A stretch of DNA of 48,272 nt from Deltaproteobacteria bacterium (lineage in GTDB: Bacteria; Desulfobacterota; Desulfomonilia; UBA1062). The translations under genes and the position numbers were made by a program. The notes beneath the pieces are model-generated. The model had not been told where the DNA came from and made no database searches. It saw only the letters and a program-made list of their open reading frames with translations. Each line of letters begins with the position of its first letter. Position 1 is the stretch's first letter. This document shows positions 8,201 through 16,002 of the stretch, one piece after another. The stretch lies in contig JAKPPU010000028.1 in NCBI GenBank assembly GCA_029547185.1, positions 1 through 48,272 on the forward strand. The letters run 5' to 3'.

Positions 8201-9520
8201 TTAGAGGGTCCCCATGGCCGAGCGCAGGGCTGCCATGAACCTCGCATAATCCGACCGGGCAGTGATGTAGTTCATCTGGGCCTGAGCGAAGAGAGACTCC
8301 GCGTCGAGCACGTCCGTAGTCGTGGATACCTGGAGGTTGTACCGGTCTTTCTGGATCCGCAAATTCTCCTGCGCCTGGGCGATGGCCTGCTCTGCAACCG
8401 CTATTCTGGCCTTGGCCTCCTGCACCGAGAGGTAGTCGTTCTTCACCTCGAGGGCCACCCGGTTCTTCTGGGCCTGAAGCTGGTAGAGGACCCTGTTCCG
8501 GTCAGCCGTGGCCCTCGAGACATCAGCGGTGGTAAAGCCTCCCTGGAAGATATACCAGGTGGCACCGACGCCCAACGACCAGGAGTCGAGAAAATCCACG
8601 TCGGGCTGCTCGCCGATCTTGTCATAAGCTGCCGTTGCCGCGAGGCTCGGAAAGTATCCGGCACGGGCGATGGTTATACCCTTGTTCGCGCTGTCGAGCT
8701 GGAGCTGGGTTACCCGGATCTCCTGCCTGTTGGCGAAGGCAGTCTCGGTTGCCTGATCCACGGTCTCGTTGAGCGGGGGCATGGGAATCTCTTTTTCGGT
8801 TGCTATCGGCGTTGCGAGGTCTCTGTTCATGATCTCGTTCAGGTTCGATTCGGCTATCCTCGCCGCGTTGTCTGCCTGGATGACGTACTGCTGGCTCTGG
8901 GCATAGCTGACCTGGGACTGCAGGAGGTCGTTCTTCGGGATCATGCCCTGGTTGTAGAAGGCATTCGCCACGTCGAGGTGCGACTTGAGCGAGACCATGG
9001 AGCTGCGGGCCACGTCGAGAGTCTGCCGGGCCTGGATCAGCCGGTAGTAGCCCTCGATGACCAGGCGTTTCAGATCCCGGATGGTCTGGCTCCTGGTCAG
9101 ATCGGTCGCCTGGTAGGTATTGCCTGCAACCTTGTATGCATTGTAGAGGGCTCCGCCGGTAAAGAGCGGCTGGGTCGCCTGCACGGAAAAGGCATAGTTG
9201 TTCCGGAACCCTGTCTGGATCTCATCAGGGAACAGAGAGGTCGTGCTCGGGGGTATCGCCATCGGAGGCAGGGGGATGAAGGGAGCCTGGTTGTACCTCG
9301 TGTAGGAATAATTGAGGCTCACCAGGGGAAGCAGGTTCGCAAGACTCTGACGCTTCTCCATAAGCCTCCCCCGGACGTTTTCATTCTGGGCCTTTATCTG
9401 GGGGTTGTTCTGCAACGCAATGGCAATGGATTCTTCCAGGGTCAGGTAATCAGCGGCATATCCGGCCGACCACCCGAGAAAAACAGCTCCGATAACGGTA
9501 ACGATAATCCTCCTGAACAC
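8201..9520 (-). CDS. TolC family outer membrane efflux protein
   Basis: Outer membrane channel for type I secretion or RND/ABC efflux. I place the start at a GTG (9518-9520) preceded by GGGAGG at ideal spacing; it gives a clean signal peptide (IIVTVIGAVFLGWSAGYA) and a mature protein starting near ADYLTLEESIAIALQNNPQI, the classical TolC/OEP opening. The about 420 mature residues show two outer-membrane-factor repeats with long heptad helices (for example around QARQTLDVARSSMVSL and QAIAQAQENLRI) and a proline-rich turn PFIPLPPMAIPP where the first beta strands lie. No inner-membrane pump is adjacent; the HlyD/ABC-2 operon at 40355-45197 is a possible partner. The opposite-strand open frame is a shadow. 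Confidence 0.92.
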   Translation of the reverse strand: MFRRIIVTVIGAVFLGWSAGYAADYLTLEESIAIALQNNPQIKAQNENVRGRLMEKRQSLANLLPLVSLNYSYTRYNQAPFIPLPPMAIPPSTTSLFPDEIQTGFRNNYAFSVQATQPLFTGGALYNAYKVAGNTYQATDLTRSQTIRDLKRLVIEGYYRLIQARQTLDVARSSMVSLKSHLDVANAFYNQGMIPKNDLLQSQVSYAQSQQYVIQADNAARIAESNLNEIMNRDLATPIATEKEIPMPPLNETVDQATETAFANRQEIRVTQLQLDSANKGITIARAGYFPSLAATAAYDKIGEQPDVDFLDSWSLGVGATWYIFQGGFTTADVSRATADRNRVLYQLQAQKNRVALEVKNDYLSVQEAKARIAVAEQAIAQAQENLRIQKDRYNLQVSTTTDVLDAESLFAQAQMNYITARSDYARFMAALRSAMGTL

Positions 9521-9742
9521 GGTGAACCTCCCTAACATAGACTGTGGATGATCTCTCCTACAGCTCTTCATTGTGAATGCCCATGAACAGGCAGCCGCCT
9601 GCCTCAGGCGCAGGAGCTGCCATTCGCATCGTCACACATACTCCAAGATAGAAGAAGAGCTCAAGAAAATCAAGGAAGTTCCATCAGCGCACCGATTCCG
9701 TTCCCCCGCCTGCATACGGCATGGATAATAAAAACGGCGATC

Positions 9743-11026
9743 CTATTCGAGCGAGTGGAAGACGAGGCCCGTGGGAACCCTGGGATGGAAGTATGCCGAT
9801 TCCTGGGGCAGCTTGAGCCCGGCATCTGCGACTTCGAGGATGTCCTCGATGGAGCTCGGGTTGAGGAGGAAGGCGATGTCCGCCTTTTCCTTGGCCACCA
9901 TGTTGAGCGCGGTGTCTGCGCTGCTCGTATAGACGATGCGGTTGCCGCCCGCTGCCGGGCTGATTCCGAGGATGGGCTCGAGGACGCATTCATGGAGGAG
10001 GACCACGTCGAGCTTTTTCAGCAGCGGATGGATGGGATTCGCCGTAAAGCTGTCCAGATCCGCATCTTCGGTGATGCTGAGGAGATAGTATCTGGGGATT
10101 CCCTTCACGAAGAGCCCGATGGTTCCTCTGCCGCCCTTGGCCAAGGCACTCAGAAAGCCCTTCCTGTTGTCATAGGGGACCATGTTGAAGATCTCTTTGA
10201 TCCGGTATTCGAGATCCACGAGGCCTACTCCCATGCTGTCGGGGATCACCCGGTGGACCGGGAGGAGGGGGATCTTCTCGTCCTTGTTCGTCAGGTACAT
10301 CTGAATATAATCGAAGCTCTGGCTTCCGTCGCTCTTTCCGGTGGCTGCCCTCATCCTGTCCCGGTAGGTTCTGGCGGTTTCGTACCGGTGGTGTCCGTCG
10401 GCGATGAGGATCTTCCTGTTGTGCATGAGCTTCGCAACCTGCTCGATGACTGCCTCATCCGTGATGACCCACAGCCTGTGACTCTCGCGGTTTATATCGA
10501 ATTCAACATCGGGACTGCCCAGCGCCGGCCGGATTTTCATTTCGACGACCCTTTTCGCATCCGAGTATATCCCGAAGATGGAGCTGAAGTTCATCCGCAC
10601 CTCATTCATGAGGCGAAGCCGGTCGAGCTTGGGCCCTTTTTGCGTATACTCATGAGGGCGTATGGTTTTCTTGTCCCCGTCGTCGATCTGTACCGAGGCT
10701 ATGATGCCCCTCCTCGTATAGGTGTGATCTCCTACGGAATAGGTCTGCTCGTGATAATACAGGGCCGGCTTGGCTTCCTGGATGAGGACCTTTTCCTTCT
10801 GCCACTGGCGGAAAAAATCCCTGGCCCTCGTATAGCGGTTGTCCGTCTTGGTATCCTTGGGCATCTGTTTTCCGAGCACCAGTCTGACGGCATTATGCGG
10901 CGAGAGGCTGTAGTATTCGTCGGCTTCCTGCTGGCTTACGGCATCGTAAGGCGGGCAAATGACCTTGCTGAGATCTACCTTTTCAGGATTGTAGCGGATC
11001 CCTTTAAAGGATCGTATCTTGGGCAT
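9743..11026 (-). CDS. DUF1015 family protein
   Basis: A 427-residue cytoplasmic protein of family DUF1015. It has the usual opening (IRSFKGIRYNPEKVDLSKV, VICPPYDAV) and the family hallmark DGHHRYETA (Asp210-Gly-His-His-Arg214). The DGHHR motif is shared with ParB/Srx-fold proteins, including free-serine kinase SerK, where it lies in the nucleotide site; a nucleotide-dependent role here is therefore plausible but not shown. The ATG has AAGGAGAAGG just upstream. A small kinase-like gene starts upstream on the same strand with an 86-base gap, so the two may be cotranscribed. No substrate can be inferred from context. Confidence 0.85.
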   Translation of the reverse strand: MPKIRSFKGIRYNPEKVDLSKVICPPYDAVSQQEADEYYSLSPHNAVRLVLGKQMPKDTKTDNRYTRARDFFRQWQKEKVLIQEAKPALYYHEQTYSVGDHTYTRRGIIASVQIDDGDKKTIRPHEYTQKGPKLDRLRLMNEVRMNFSSIFGIYSDAKRVVEMKIRPALGSPDVEFDINRESHRLWVITDEAVIEQVAKLMHNRKILIADGHHRYETARTYRDRMRAATGKSDGSQSFDYIQMYLTNKDEKIPLLPVHRVIPDSMGVGLVDLEYRIKEIFNMVPYDNRKGFLSALAKGGRGTIGLFVKGIPRYYLLSITEDADLDSFTANPIHPLLKKLDVVLLHECVLEPILGISPAAGGNRIVYTSSADTALNMVAKEKADIAFLLNPSSIEDILEVADAGLKLPQESAYFHPRVPTGLVFHSLE

Positions 11027-11112
11027 TCACCTTCTCCTTTCGGTTGTTGTTCACGGAGGCTGATACAGAAAGTGCTCTATATAATGGACCCGAGAAAGAT
11101 TTCAACAGCAAT

Positions 11113-11742
11113 TTATCCGAATTTTCGCTTGATGGCCTTTGCGGACGCCCGGATCAGCCGCACGATCTTCGTGGGGATCCACAGCGCGCTCAACGCCGCA
11201 CCCAGGGTAGAGAGATTTCCCTCCTGCTCGCTTAAGAGATCGGGCCTGATCTTGGCCTTGACCTTCATGAAGCCCATCCAGTCAACGGCTTCAAAGACCT
11301 TTCTTATCTTCCCGTTCCACGGGATGTACAGGCAGGTGGCGAAATCGACCAGGTAGGGTCTGCCCGCGTCATCGATCCCGTAGTTTCTCCGGTTCCTCAG
11401 GTCGAGGTGGATGACCCCGCGATCGTGCATGCGTGCGATGAGGGATTTCAGGGAATCGAAGTAGGGGTTTCCCGGGGTGAGGGGAGAGTCCTTGAGATTC
11501 GCGCCGCCCATGTACCTCGTGAGGAGAGACAAGCGGTCGGCCCCCGGCAGGAGCTCGGGGATGCCCTCGACTCCGCGGAGCTTCGAATAGATGAAGCCCT
11601 CCCAGAAGATCAGGACACGGCCGAGCAGGCGGACAGGCAGGGATCTGTCCCGGTAGGTCTTCTCGACGACGGCTTCCCCGTTCCTCTCGATCAGCCGAAC
11701 CGTAGGGCCGTAGGTGCGGGTTTTTTTCAGCTCCTGATCCAT
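11113..11742 (-). CDS. Small protein-kinase-fold protein (WaaP/RIO-like)
   Basis: A 209-residue protein kinase-like fold. Lys28 in VVEKTY fits the ATP-anchoring lysine. The catalytic loop reads HLDLRNRRN, with Asp114 as base and Asn120, and VDFA (Asp133) stands in place of DFG. This matches lipopolysaccharide kinases of the WaaP/InaA type and RIO-like kinases more than eukaryotic-type Ser/Thr kinases; the latter's large C-lobe is missing. The C-terminus is basic (KAIKRKFG) and could touch the membrane. Substrate may be a lipid A-core sugar or a protein; no LPS genes lie beside it. AAGGA lies nine bases before the ATG. It is followed by DUF1015. Confidence 0.75.
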   Translation of the reverse strand: MDQELKKTRTYGPTVRLIERNGEAVVEKTYRDRSLPVRLLGRVLIFWEGFIYSKLRGVEGIPELLPGADRLSLLTRYMGGANLKDSPLTPGNPYFDSLKSLIARMHDRGVIHLDLRNRRNYGIDDAGRPYLVDFATCLYIPWNGKIRKVFEAVDWMGFMKVKAKIRPDLLSEQEGNLSTLGAALSALWIPTKIVRLIRASAKAIKRKFG

Positions 11743-11858
11743 GGTAGAAAATCCTTACCGCAAGCCTGCACCCTTTTGCCAGCGAAGAAGTGTATTTTGG
11801 CAAGATCCATCCGCTTTGAGCCCTCGATTTTTGCGGAATAATTCCTATTTATTTCTAT

Positions 11859-11882
11859 CATTGCATTCACAATTATGCAATG
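11859..11882. promoter_or_regulatory. 8-bp perfect dyad upstream of the RNase R gene
   Basis: CATTGCAT (11859-11866) and ATGCAATG (11875-11882) form a perfect inverted repeat with an 8-base AT-rich spacer, centred about 42 bases before the RNase R start and in the gap shared with the divergent kinase gene. The shape suits a dimeric repressor site or a small hairpin in the 5' leader. Which one cannot be told. Confidence 0.4.
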
Positions 11883-11912
11883 ATGCCCTCGCCATGGTCC
11901 GGAGATGAAAGG

Positions 11913-13850
11913 ATGAAAATACAGGGAACGGTTCACTGGAACAGAAAAGGGTTTGCCTTCGTTGTTCCCGAGGCGGGGCGGAGCGACGTTTTCGTTCCTC
12001 CCGAGGGCCTCATGGGGGCGATGGATGGAGACCTCGTGGAGGTATGGGCCTATCGCGAGCGAAAAGGGTTGAGGGGCGAAGTCCTTTCGATCCTCAAGCA
12101 TAGCCCGACCACGGTGAGCGGCACCTACAGGGAAAGAAAAAAATTGGGGTACGTCGAGCCGTTCTACCCGTTTCCCTACACCGTCGTCGTGCCGCACGAA
12201 TGCAGGGGAGTCGTGCGGGACGGCGACGTCGTGATCGCCATGGTCAATCCCCCGAAGTCCATCGCGAGGACAAAGGCGGTCACGGCCCGGATAGAACGCC
12301 TCCTCGACATCCCGGAGAGCACGGGCGATGATTTGCGGTACGTGGCGATAAAGTACGGGCTGCCCTGGCGGTTTCCCGAGGAGGTCGAACGGGAAGGCTT
12401 GAGGGTATCGGCCATCGATATGGAGGCAGAGCTCTCAAGGCGCAGGGACCTGCGAGACAGGGTTCTCTTCTCCATCGACGGCGTGACGGCCAAGGACTTC
12501 GACGATGCCGTGGGAATAGAGAGGCTTGATGGCGGGAATTTCCTTCTCACCGTGGCCATCGCGGACGTGGCGTATGCGGTAAAGAACGGCACCCTTCTCG
12601 ATGAAGAGGCAAAGAACCGGGGCTTCAGCGTCTACTTCCCCGAGGAAGCGATCCCCATGCTGCCCGAGGTTCTCTCGAACGGCGTGATGAGCCTGAAGCC
12701 GGACGTGGACAGGCTCGCCATCGCGGTGGAGATCCGGCTCGGCCCGCGGGGAAAGATCCTCGACATCGACTGCTTCGAGGCGGTCATCCGTTCGAAGGCG
12801 CGGCTGACCTATGAAGAGCTGAACCCCTTCCTGAACTCGAACGTCAGGCCCTCTTCTCTCGACGGAGCAGTAGCCCACAGGGTGATGGAGCTTCACAGGA
12901 TGGCCCGGCATCTCTACCGGAACCGCACGAAAGGCGGAGCGCTCGACTTCGACATCTCGGAAGTCGGCATCACCATCGGATTTGACGGTGACGTGGAGAA
13001 GGTCTACCGGTATCAGAGGGGGCCTGCGGAAAAGCTCATAGAAGAAGCCATGCTCTGTGCGAATCATGCGGTGTGCAGGTTCCTCCAGAAGCACTCGATG
13101 CCGGTCCTCTACCGGGTGCACGAGCCGCCGAGCCCCGACGATCTCATGGCGCTCTACGAGACGCTTCGGGAGATCGGCCTCGAGAAGAGAGAGCTCGACG
13201 ATCTCTATCGTTCGATCAAGAAGAGAAAGGATCTCTCCTGCAGGCTCCAGCACATCTCGAGACTCTATGAAGACACACCTCTCCACAGCTTCGTGAACCA
13301 GCACATCCTGCGCGCGCTCAAACGGGCCAGGTATTCATCCGAAGACCTCGGACACTTCGGGCTGGGAAGCTCCTGCTACACCCACTTCACCTCGCCCATC
13401 AGAAGGTACTCCGACCTCATCATCCACCGGATACTGAAGATGGTTTTCAGGCCCAGGACGCCCTCCGAAAAGGAGCTCGGCAAGCTCGAAGGCTACCTCA
13501 GGTACATGGGCCCCGAAATCTCCGAGAAGGAAAAAAAGACCGACGACGCCATGTTCGAGGTCATCAGGCTCAAGACCGCAGCGTACATGCAGAGGCACCT
13601 CGGTGACGAGTTTGCCGGCGTGGTGACCAGCATCCTCCCCTACGGGATGTTCGTGGAGATCTTCGATCCCCCGTTCGACGGGCTCGTAGCGCTCTCGGAT
13701 GTGAAAAACGCCCGCGTCGAAGAGGGAAAATTCGTAAAGCTCAGGAAGCGGACGATCTCCATAGGCGACATTGTCAACGTCCGCGTAGCCAGGGTCGATC
13801 CCTTAAAAGGCCACGTCGACTTTACCCTCCTGCCTCAGAGGGCAGACTGA
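11913..13850 (+). CDS. rnr: Ribonuclease R/II family 3'-5' exoribonuclease
   Basis: Processive hydrolytic exoribonuclease degrading RNA from the 3' end, with roles in rRNA, tmRNA and stationary-phase RNA turnover. Two N-terminal cold-shock-type OB folds (1-60 and about 65-130) precede the RNB catalytic domain, whose metal-binding motif IDGVTAKDFDDAV supplies Asp179, Asp185, Asp187 and Asp188. A conserved HFTSPIRRYSDLI segment follows, and an S1 domain (AGVVTSILPYGMFVEI) closes the protein. At 645 residues it lacks the N-terminal winged-helix and the basic tail of E. coli RNase R (813) and is nearer in size to RNase II. The ATG at 11913 has GGAG eight bases upstream; an ATG at 11880 is possible but lies in the dyad. 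A structured palindrome begins 18 bases after its stop. Confidence 0.93.
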   Translation: MKIQGTVHWNRKGFAFVVPEAGRSDVFVPPEGLMGAMDGDLVEVWAYRERKGLRGEVLSILKHSPTTVSGTYRERKKLGYVEPFYPFPYTVVVPHECRGVVRDGDVVIAMVNPPKSIARTKAVTARIERLLDIPESTGDDLRYVAIKYGLPWRFPEEVEREGLRVSAIDMEAELSRRRDLRDRVLFSIDGVTAKDFDDAVGIERLDGGNFLLTVAIADVAYAVKNGTLLDEEAKNRGFSVYFPEEAIPMLPEVLSNGVMSLKPDVDRLAIAVEIRLGPRGKILDIDCFEAVIRSKARLTYEELNPFLNSNVRPSSLDGAVAHRVMELHRMARHLYRNRTKGGALDFDISEVGITIGFDGDVEKVYRYQRGPAEKLIEEAMLCANHAVCRFLQKHSMPVLYRVHEPPSPDDLMALYETLREIGLEKRELDDLYRSIKKRKDLSCRLQHISRLYEDTPLHSFVNQHILRALKRARYSSEDLGHFGLGSSCYTHFTSPIRRYSDLIIHRILKMVFRPRTPSEKELGKLEGYLRYMGPEISEKEKKTDDAMFEVIRLKTAAYMQRHLGDEFAGVVTSILPYGMFVEIFDPPFDGLVALSDVKNARVEEGKFVKLRKRTISIGDIVNVRVARVDPLKGHVDFTLLPQRAD

Positions 13851-13868
13851 AACTATTCAAGCCGGGAG

Positions 13869-14072
13869 GGAGTTGGATGGGTGGGGGCTCTTCCGTGGCC
13901 AGACAGCCCTTTTTGATGCAGCCAAGGCTCGCCTTGCGGGCAGCCCCGTAAACTCGCTCCGCTGTCGCTGCGCTCAGACAGTACGGGGCTAAGCGCCCTC
14001 CAGGCTTCGCCTGGGCTGCATTCGCAAAAAGAGCTGTAATGTCCACTCCAAAGCCCCCACCCATCCAACTCC
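13869..14072 (+). repeat. Large structured palindromic element, copy 1
   Basis: A 204-base element that folds almost end to end. A perfect 21-bp outer stem joins 13869-13889 to 14052-14072. Inside, CTTTTTG plus ATGCAG (13909-13921) pairs with CTGCAT plus CAAAAAG (14016-14021, 14025-14031), with a 3-base bulge TCG on the right arm only. Side hairpins are AAGG(CTCG)CCTT (13924-13935) and CCAGGC(TTC)GCCTGG (14000-14014). GGGC pairs with GCCC (13938-13941, 13995-13998). The apical stem AGCCCCGTA/TACGGGGCT (13942-13950, 13982-13990) carries a loop that starts AACTCGC and ends AGACAG. A second copy in the opposite orientation lies at 14235-14367. Strand here is set arbitrarily as plus. Confidence 0.8.
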
Positions 14073-14097
14073 GGTGCGTACTCTCTTCATTTGTTTT

Positions 14098-14143
14098 GTC
14101 ATTCCCTCTCTCCTCCCTGTCATTCCCTCGAAGGCGAGAATCC
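14098..14143. repeat. Short ATTCCC-type repeat between the two palindromes
   Basis: GTCATTCCCTC occurs twice, at 14098-14108 and 14119-14129, 21 bases apart. The second copy continues through CTCG(AAGG)CGAG and GAATCC, giving the form of the widespread intergenic ATTCCC...GGGAAT repeats, though the arms here are imperfect (CTCG/CGAG with a mismatched flank). The rest of 14073-14234 shows no gene. Confidence 0.5.
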
Positions 14144-14234
14144 AAGGGGATCATGAGCTTCCCGAATTCTTTCTTCGCATGGTCAAGGCTACTAAGCGTG
14201 GCAGGGAGGCAGGGGTGGCCCTGGATGAACCGTT

Positions 14235-14367
14235 GATCGCCTTTTGCCAATGCAGCCCGACCTTAAGGCGGAGGCCTCTTGGACCCGTACTGTCTAAGCC
14301 TCACGAAGTGAGGCGAGTTTACGGGTCCGGCCGGAGGCGCAGGTCGTGACTGCATCAAAAGGCGGTC
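14235..14367 (-). repeat. Large structured palindromic element, copy 2, inverted
   Basis: Same design as copy 1 but read from the minus strand. Outer stem GATCGCC/GGCGGTC continues into CGCCTTTTG/CAAAAGGCG (14238-14246, 14356-14364). ATGCAG/CTGCAT (14250-14255, 14350-14355) follows, with a 3-base bulge CCA at 14247-14249, on the same arm as in copy 1. Then CGACC/GGTCG, and the apical stem GGACCCGTA/TACGGGTCC (14281-14289, 14320-14328). On the minus strand the loop again starts AACTCGC and ends AGACAG, around a hairpin GCCTCAC(TTC)GTGAGGC. Stem bases differ from copy 1 in pairs, so base pairing is kept. No protein is encoded from 13851 to 14437. Confidence 0.78.
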
Positions 14368-14437
14368 CCCGGTGAAGGAAGGGTCACACCTGCCTCCCCC
14401 TCCTCCGAATAAATTTTTAAGAATTCAAGGCAGGGGC

Positions 14438-15562
14438 CTACAGCTGCGATGCAATGACCATCTTCTGGACGTTCGCCGTTCCGTCTATGGACATCATGAG
14501 CTGTGCGTCGTGATGAATGCGGCGGATCTCGTGCGACTCGAAGGCGGCGCGGTAGCCGAGGGCCTCCATGGCGAACGAGGCGAGTCCGAGCAGAGTCTCG
14601 CTGGCGTAAAGTTTGGCCATCGAGGCTTCGAGGGAAAATGTCAGGCCCGCATCTATGCGCGAAAGGGCATCGAAGGCGAGGAGCCGCGAGGCCTGGAGGC
14701 GGGTGGCATACTCGGCCAGGGGGAAGGAAATCCCCTGGAAGGAAAAGAGAGGCTTGCCGAACTGTGACCTGTTCTTGGCGTGGCCGAGAACCATGTCGAA
14801 GACCCTCCTGGCGGAACCTGCGCAGCACGCAGCCACGATGGGCCTGCCTTTGTCGAGCGTTTCCATGAGGAGGAGGTATCCGCTTCCCTCCTCCCCGAGG
14901 AGCGACTCCTCGGGTACGGTTACATTATCGAAGACGACCTCTCCCATGACGCTGCCGCTCGATTCATGCGGGCCGTATGCATCGCCGATAGTCACGCCCG
15001 GGAGATGCGGATCCACGATGAATGCGTTTAGTCCGGCGCGCCCCTTCGAGGGAGGGCTTGCCGCGAACACGATGAGGTACGAGGCAAGGGCATGGTTGAT
15101 CACGATGCTCTTCTTCCCGCTGATCGCAAAACCTCGTTTGCTCCTCTTCGCCGTCGTAGTGACAGACGCGATGTCGGAGCCCGCCCCTTCCTCAGTGAGG
15201 CAGAATCCCGCAGCCAGCTTATGAGCTGCGATCGAAGAGAGGTGACGGCTCAAATGATTCCCGGTGAGGCCGATCTTCATCATCTCGGCGCAGTGGGCCG
15301 TCGTGACCGGACCGTTGAGCGTGCCCGGAAGGCGGGAGCTCAAGGCCTCGTACACGAGCCCTGTGCTGACGTAATCGAGGCCCTGTCCCTTGAACTCCTT
15401 CGGGATCAGGAGCGCGTGGTAGCCTGCCTTCGCATATGCTTCGTAGACGGCCTTTGCCTTTTTAAGCCCGCTCCCGGAGCCGGCGAGGGAGCGGGCGTGC
15501 TTTTCCGCAAACCGCTCTGCCTTCCGGACGAGGAGCTGCTGCTCATCGCTTAAGGGAAACAT
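14438..15562 (-). CDS. Acyl-CoA dehydrogenase with Asp in place of the catalytic Glu
   Basis: FAD-dependent acyl-CoA dehydrogenase, expected to make an alpha-beta double bond in an acyl-CoA and pass electrons to ETF. All three domains are present; FCLTEEGAGSDIASV (about 120-134) is the substrate/FAD signature and GHAKNRSQFGKPLFSFQ (270-286) is the C-terminal family signature. At the position of the medium-chain enzyme's base (IYEGT) this protein reads SIDGT, so Asp360 replaces Glu. The alternative base position in helix G reads LDKGRP, as in medium-chain enzymes, so it does not compensate. The ATG at 15562 follows GGAGGAGGAACC; a longer frame to 15709 runs inside the regulator gene. It overlaps the XRE gene by 20 bases, so regulator and enzyme are one transcript. 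Confidence 0.92.
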   Translation of the reverse strand: MFPLSDEQQLLVRKAERFAEKHARSLAGSGSGLKKAKAVYEAYAKAGYHALLIPKEFKGQGLDYVSTGLVYEALSSRLPGTLNGPVTTAHCAEMMKIGLTGNHLSRHLSSIAAHKLAAGFCLTEEGAGSDIASVTTTAKRSKRGFAISGKKSIVINHALASYLIVFAASPPSKGRAGLNAFIVDPHLPGVTIGDAYGPHESSGSVMGEVVFDNVTVPEESLLGEEGSGYLLLMETLDKGRPIVAACCAGSARRVFDMVLGHAKNRSQFGKPLFSFQGISFPLAEYATRLQASRLLAFDALSRIDAGLTFSLEASMAKLYASETLLGLASFAMEALGYRAAFESHEIRRIHHDAQLMMSIDGTANVQKMVIASQL

Positions 15563-15905
15563 GGTTCCTCCTCCATTCGAGGTAGTCGAGGAATTCGCAG
15601 AGCGAGAGGATGTCCCGGGAATCGAGACTGCCGATCCTCTCCATGATCCCTTCGAGGGAATCCTTTTTCCGGTCCGGGCGCTGCGGAAGAGCGGCGTCAA
15701 CCCCGCCACTCATGAAATAATCGAGCCGCTTTCCGAGGATGCCTGCGATCTGCTCGATCTGGTGGAGGTAGAGCCTCCGCTTGCCGAGCTCGTAGTTCGA
15801 CAGCGCAGCCTGGGTGATGCCCAGGGCCTGGGCGAGGTCGACCTGGGTCATGCCGCGCTCTTCTCTCGCCGCCTGGATCTTCCGTCCTATCTCCTTGAAT
15901 CCCAT
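15543..15905 (-). CDS. XRE family transcriptional regulator
   Basis: A 120-residue DNA-binding protein. Residues about 5-62 are a Cro/C1-type helix-turn-helix (IQAAREERGMTQVDLAQALG, then ITQAALSNYELGKRRL). The remaining part is helical (IMERIGSLDSRDILSLCEFLDYLEW) and may dimerise. It overlaps the start of the downstream acyl-CoA dehydrogenase gene by 20 bases and faces a second acyl-CoA dehydrogenase gene across a 130-base gap that contains a strong promoter and a dyad. The simplest reading is an autoregulator that controls both enzymes, released by an acyl-CoA or related effector; no effector domain is recognised, so that part is inference. Confidence 0.88.
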   Translation of the reverse strand: MGFKEIGRKIQAAREERGMTQVDLAQALGITQAALSNYELGKRRLYLHQIEQIAGILGKRLDYFMSGGVDAALPQRPDRKKDSLEGIMERIGSLDSRDILSLCEFLDYLEWRRNHVSLKR

Positions 15906-15973
15906 AGGGGGCTCCTGCCTTGGCCTCTCTTCCCATCATCTTCATGACACCGGGAAAAAGCAAGGGAAATGTA

Positions 15974-16002
15974 TTGACAGGGTTATAACAAAAAGAGATA
16001 AT
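15974..16002 (+). promoter_or_regulatory. Sigma-70 type promoter of the second acyl-CoA dehydrogenase gene
   Basis: TTGACA (15974-15979), a 17-base spacer and GATAAT (15997-16002) make a near-consensus promoter. The leader would be short, with the start codon at 16036 and GGAGG at 16025-16029. On the other strand TTGTTG and TATAAC/TTATAA lie 18-19 bases apart in the same stretch and could drive the regulator gene, so the two promoters would overlap. Confidence 0.7.

Noticed and set aside
9590..9621. GC-rich hairpin GGCAGC...GCTGCC between tolC and DUF1015 genes as a terminator
   Set aside because: No T-run follows on either strand and the stem is interrupted, so it is not listed as a feature.
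8186..11356. Long plus-strand open frames opposite TolC and DUF1015
   Set aside because: They mirror real minus-strand genes with signal peptide or family motifs and have no motifs of their own.
13869..14072. Copy 1 outer arms contain GTTGGAT and ATCCAAC, which match integron attC core consensus GTTRRRY and RYYYAAC
   Set aside because: In attC the RYYYAAC core is on the left and GTTRRRY on the right; here the order is reversed on both strands, copy 2 lacks both cores, and no integrase or cassette is nearby.
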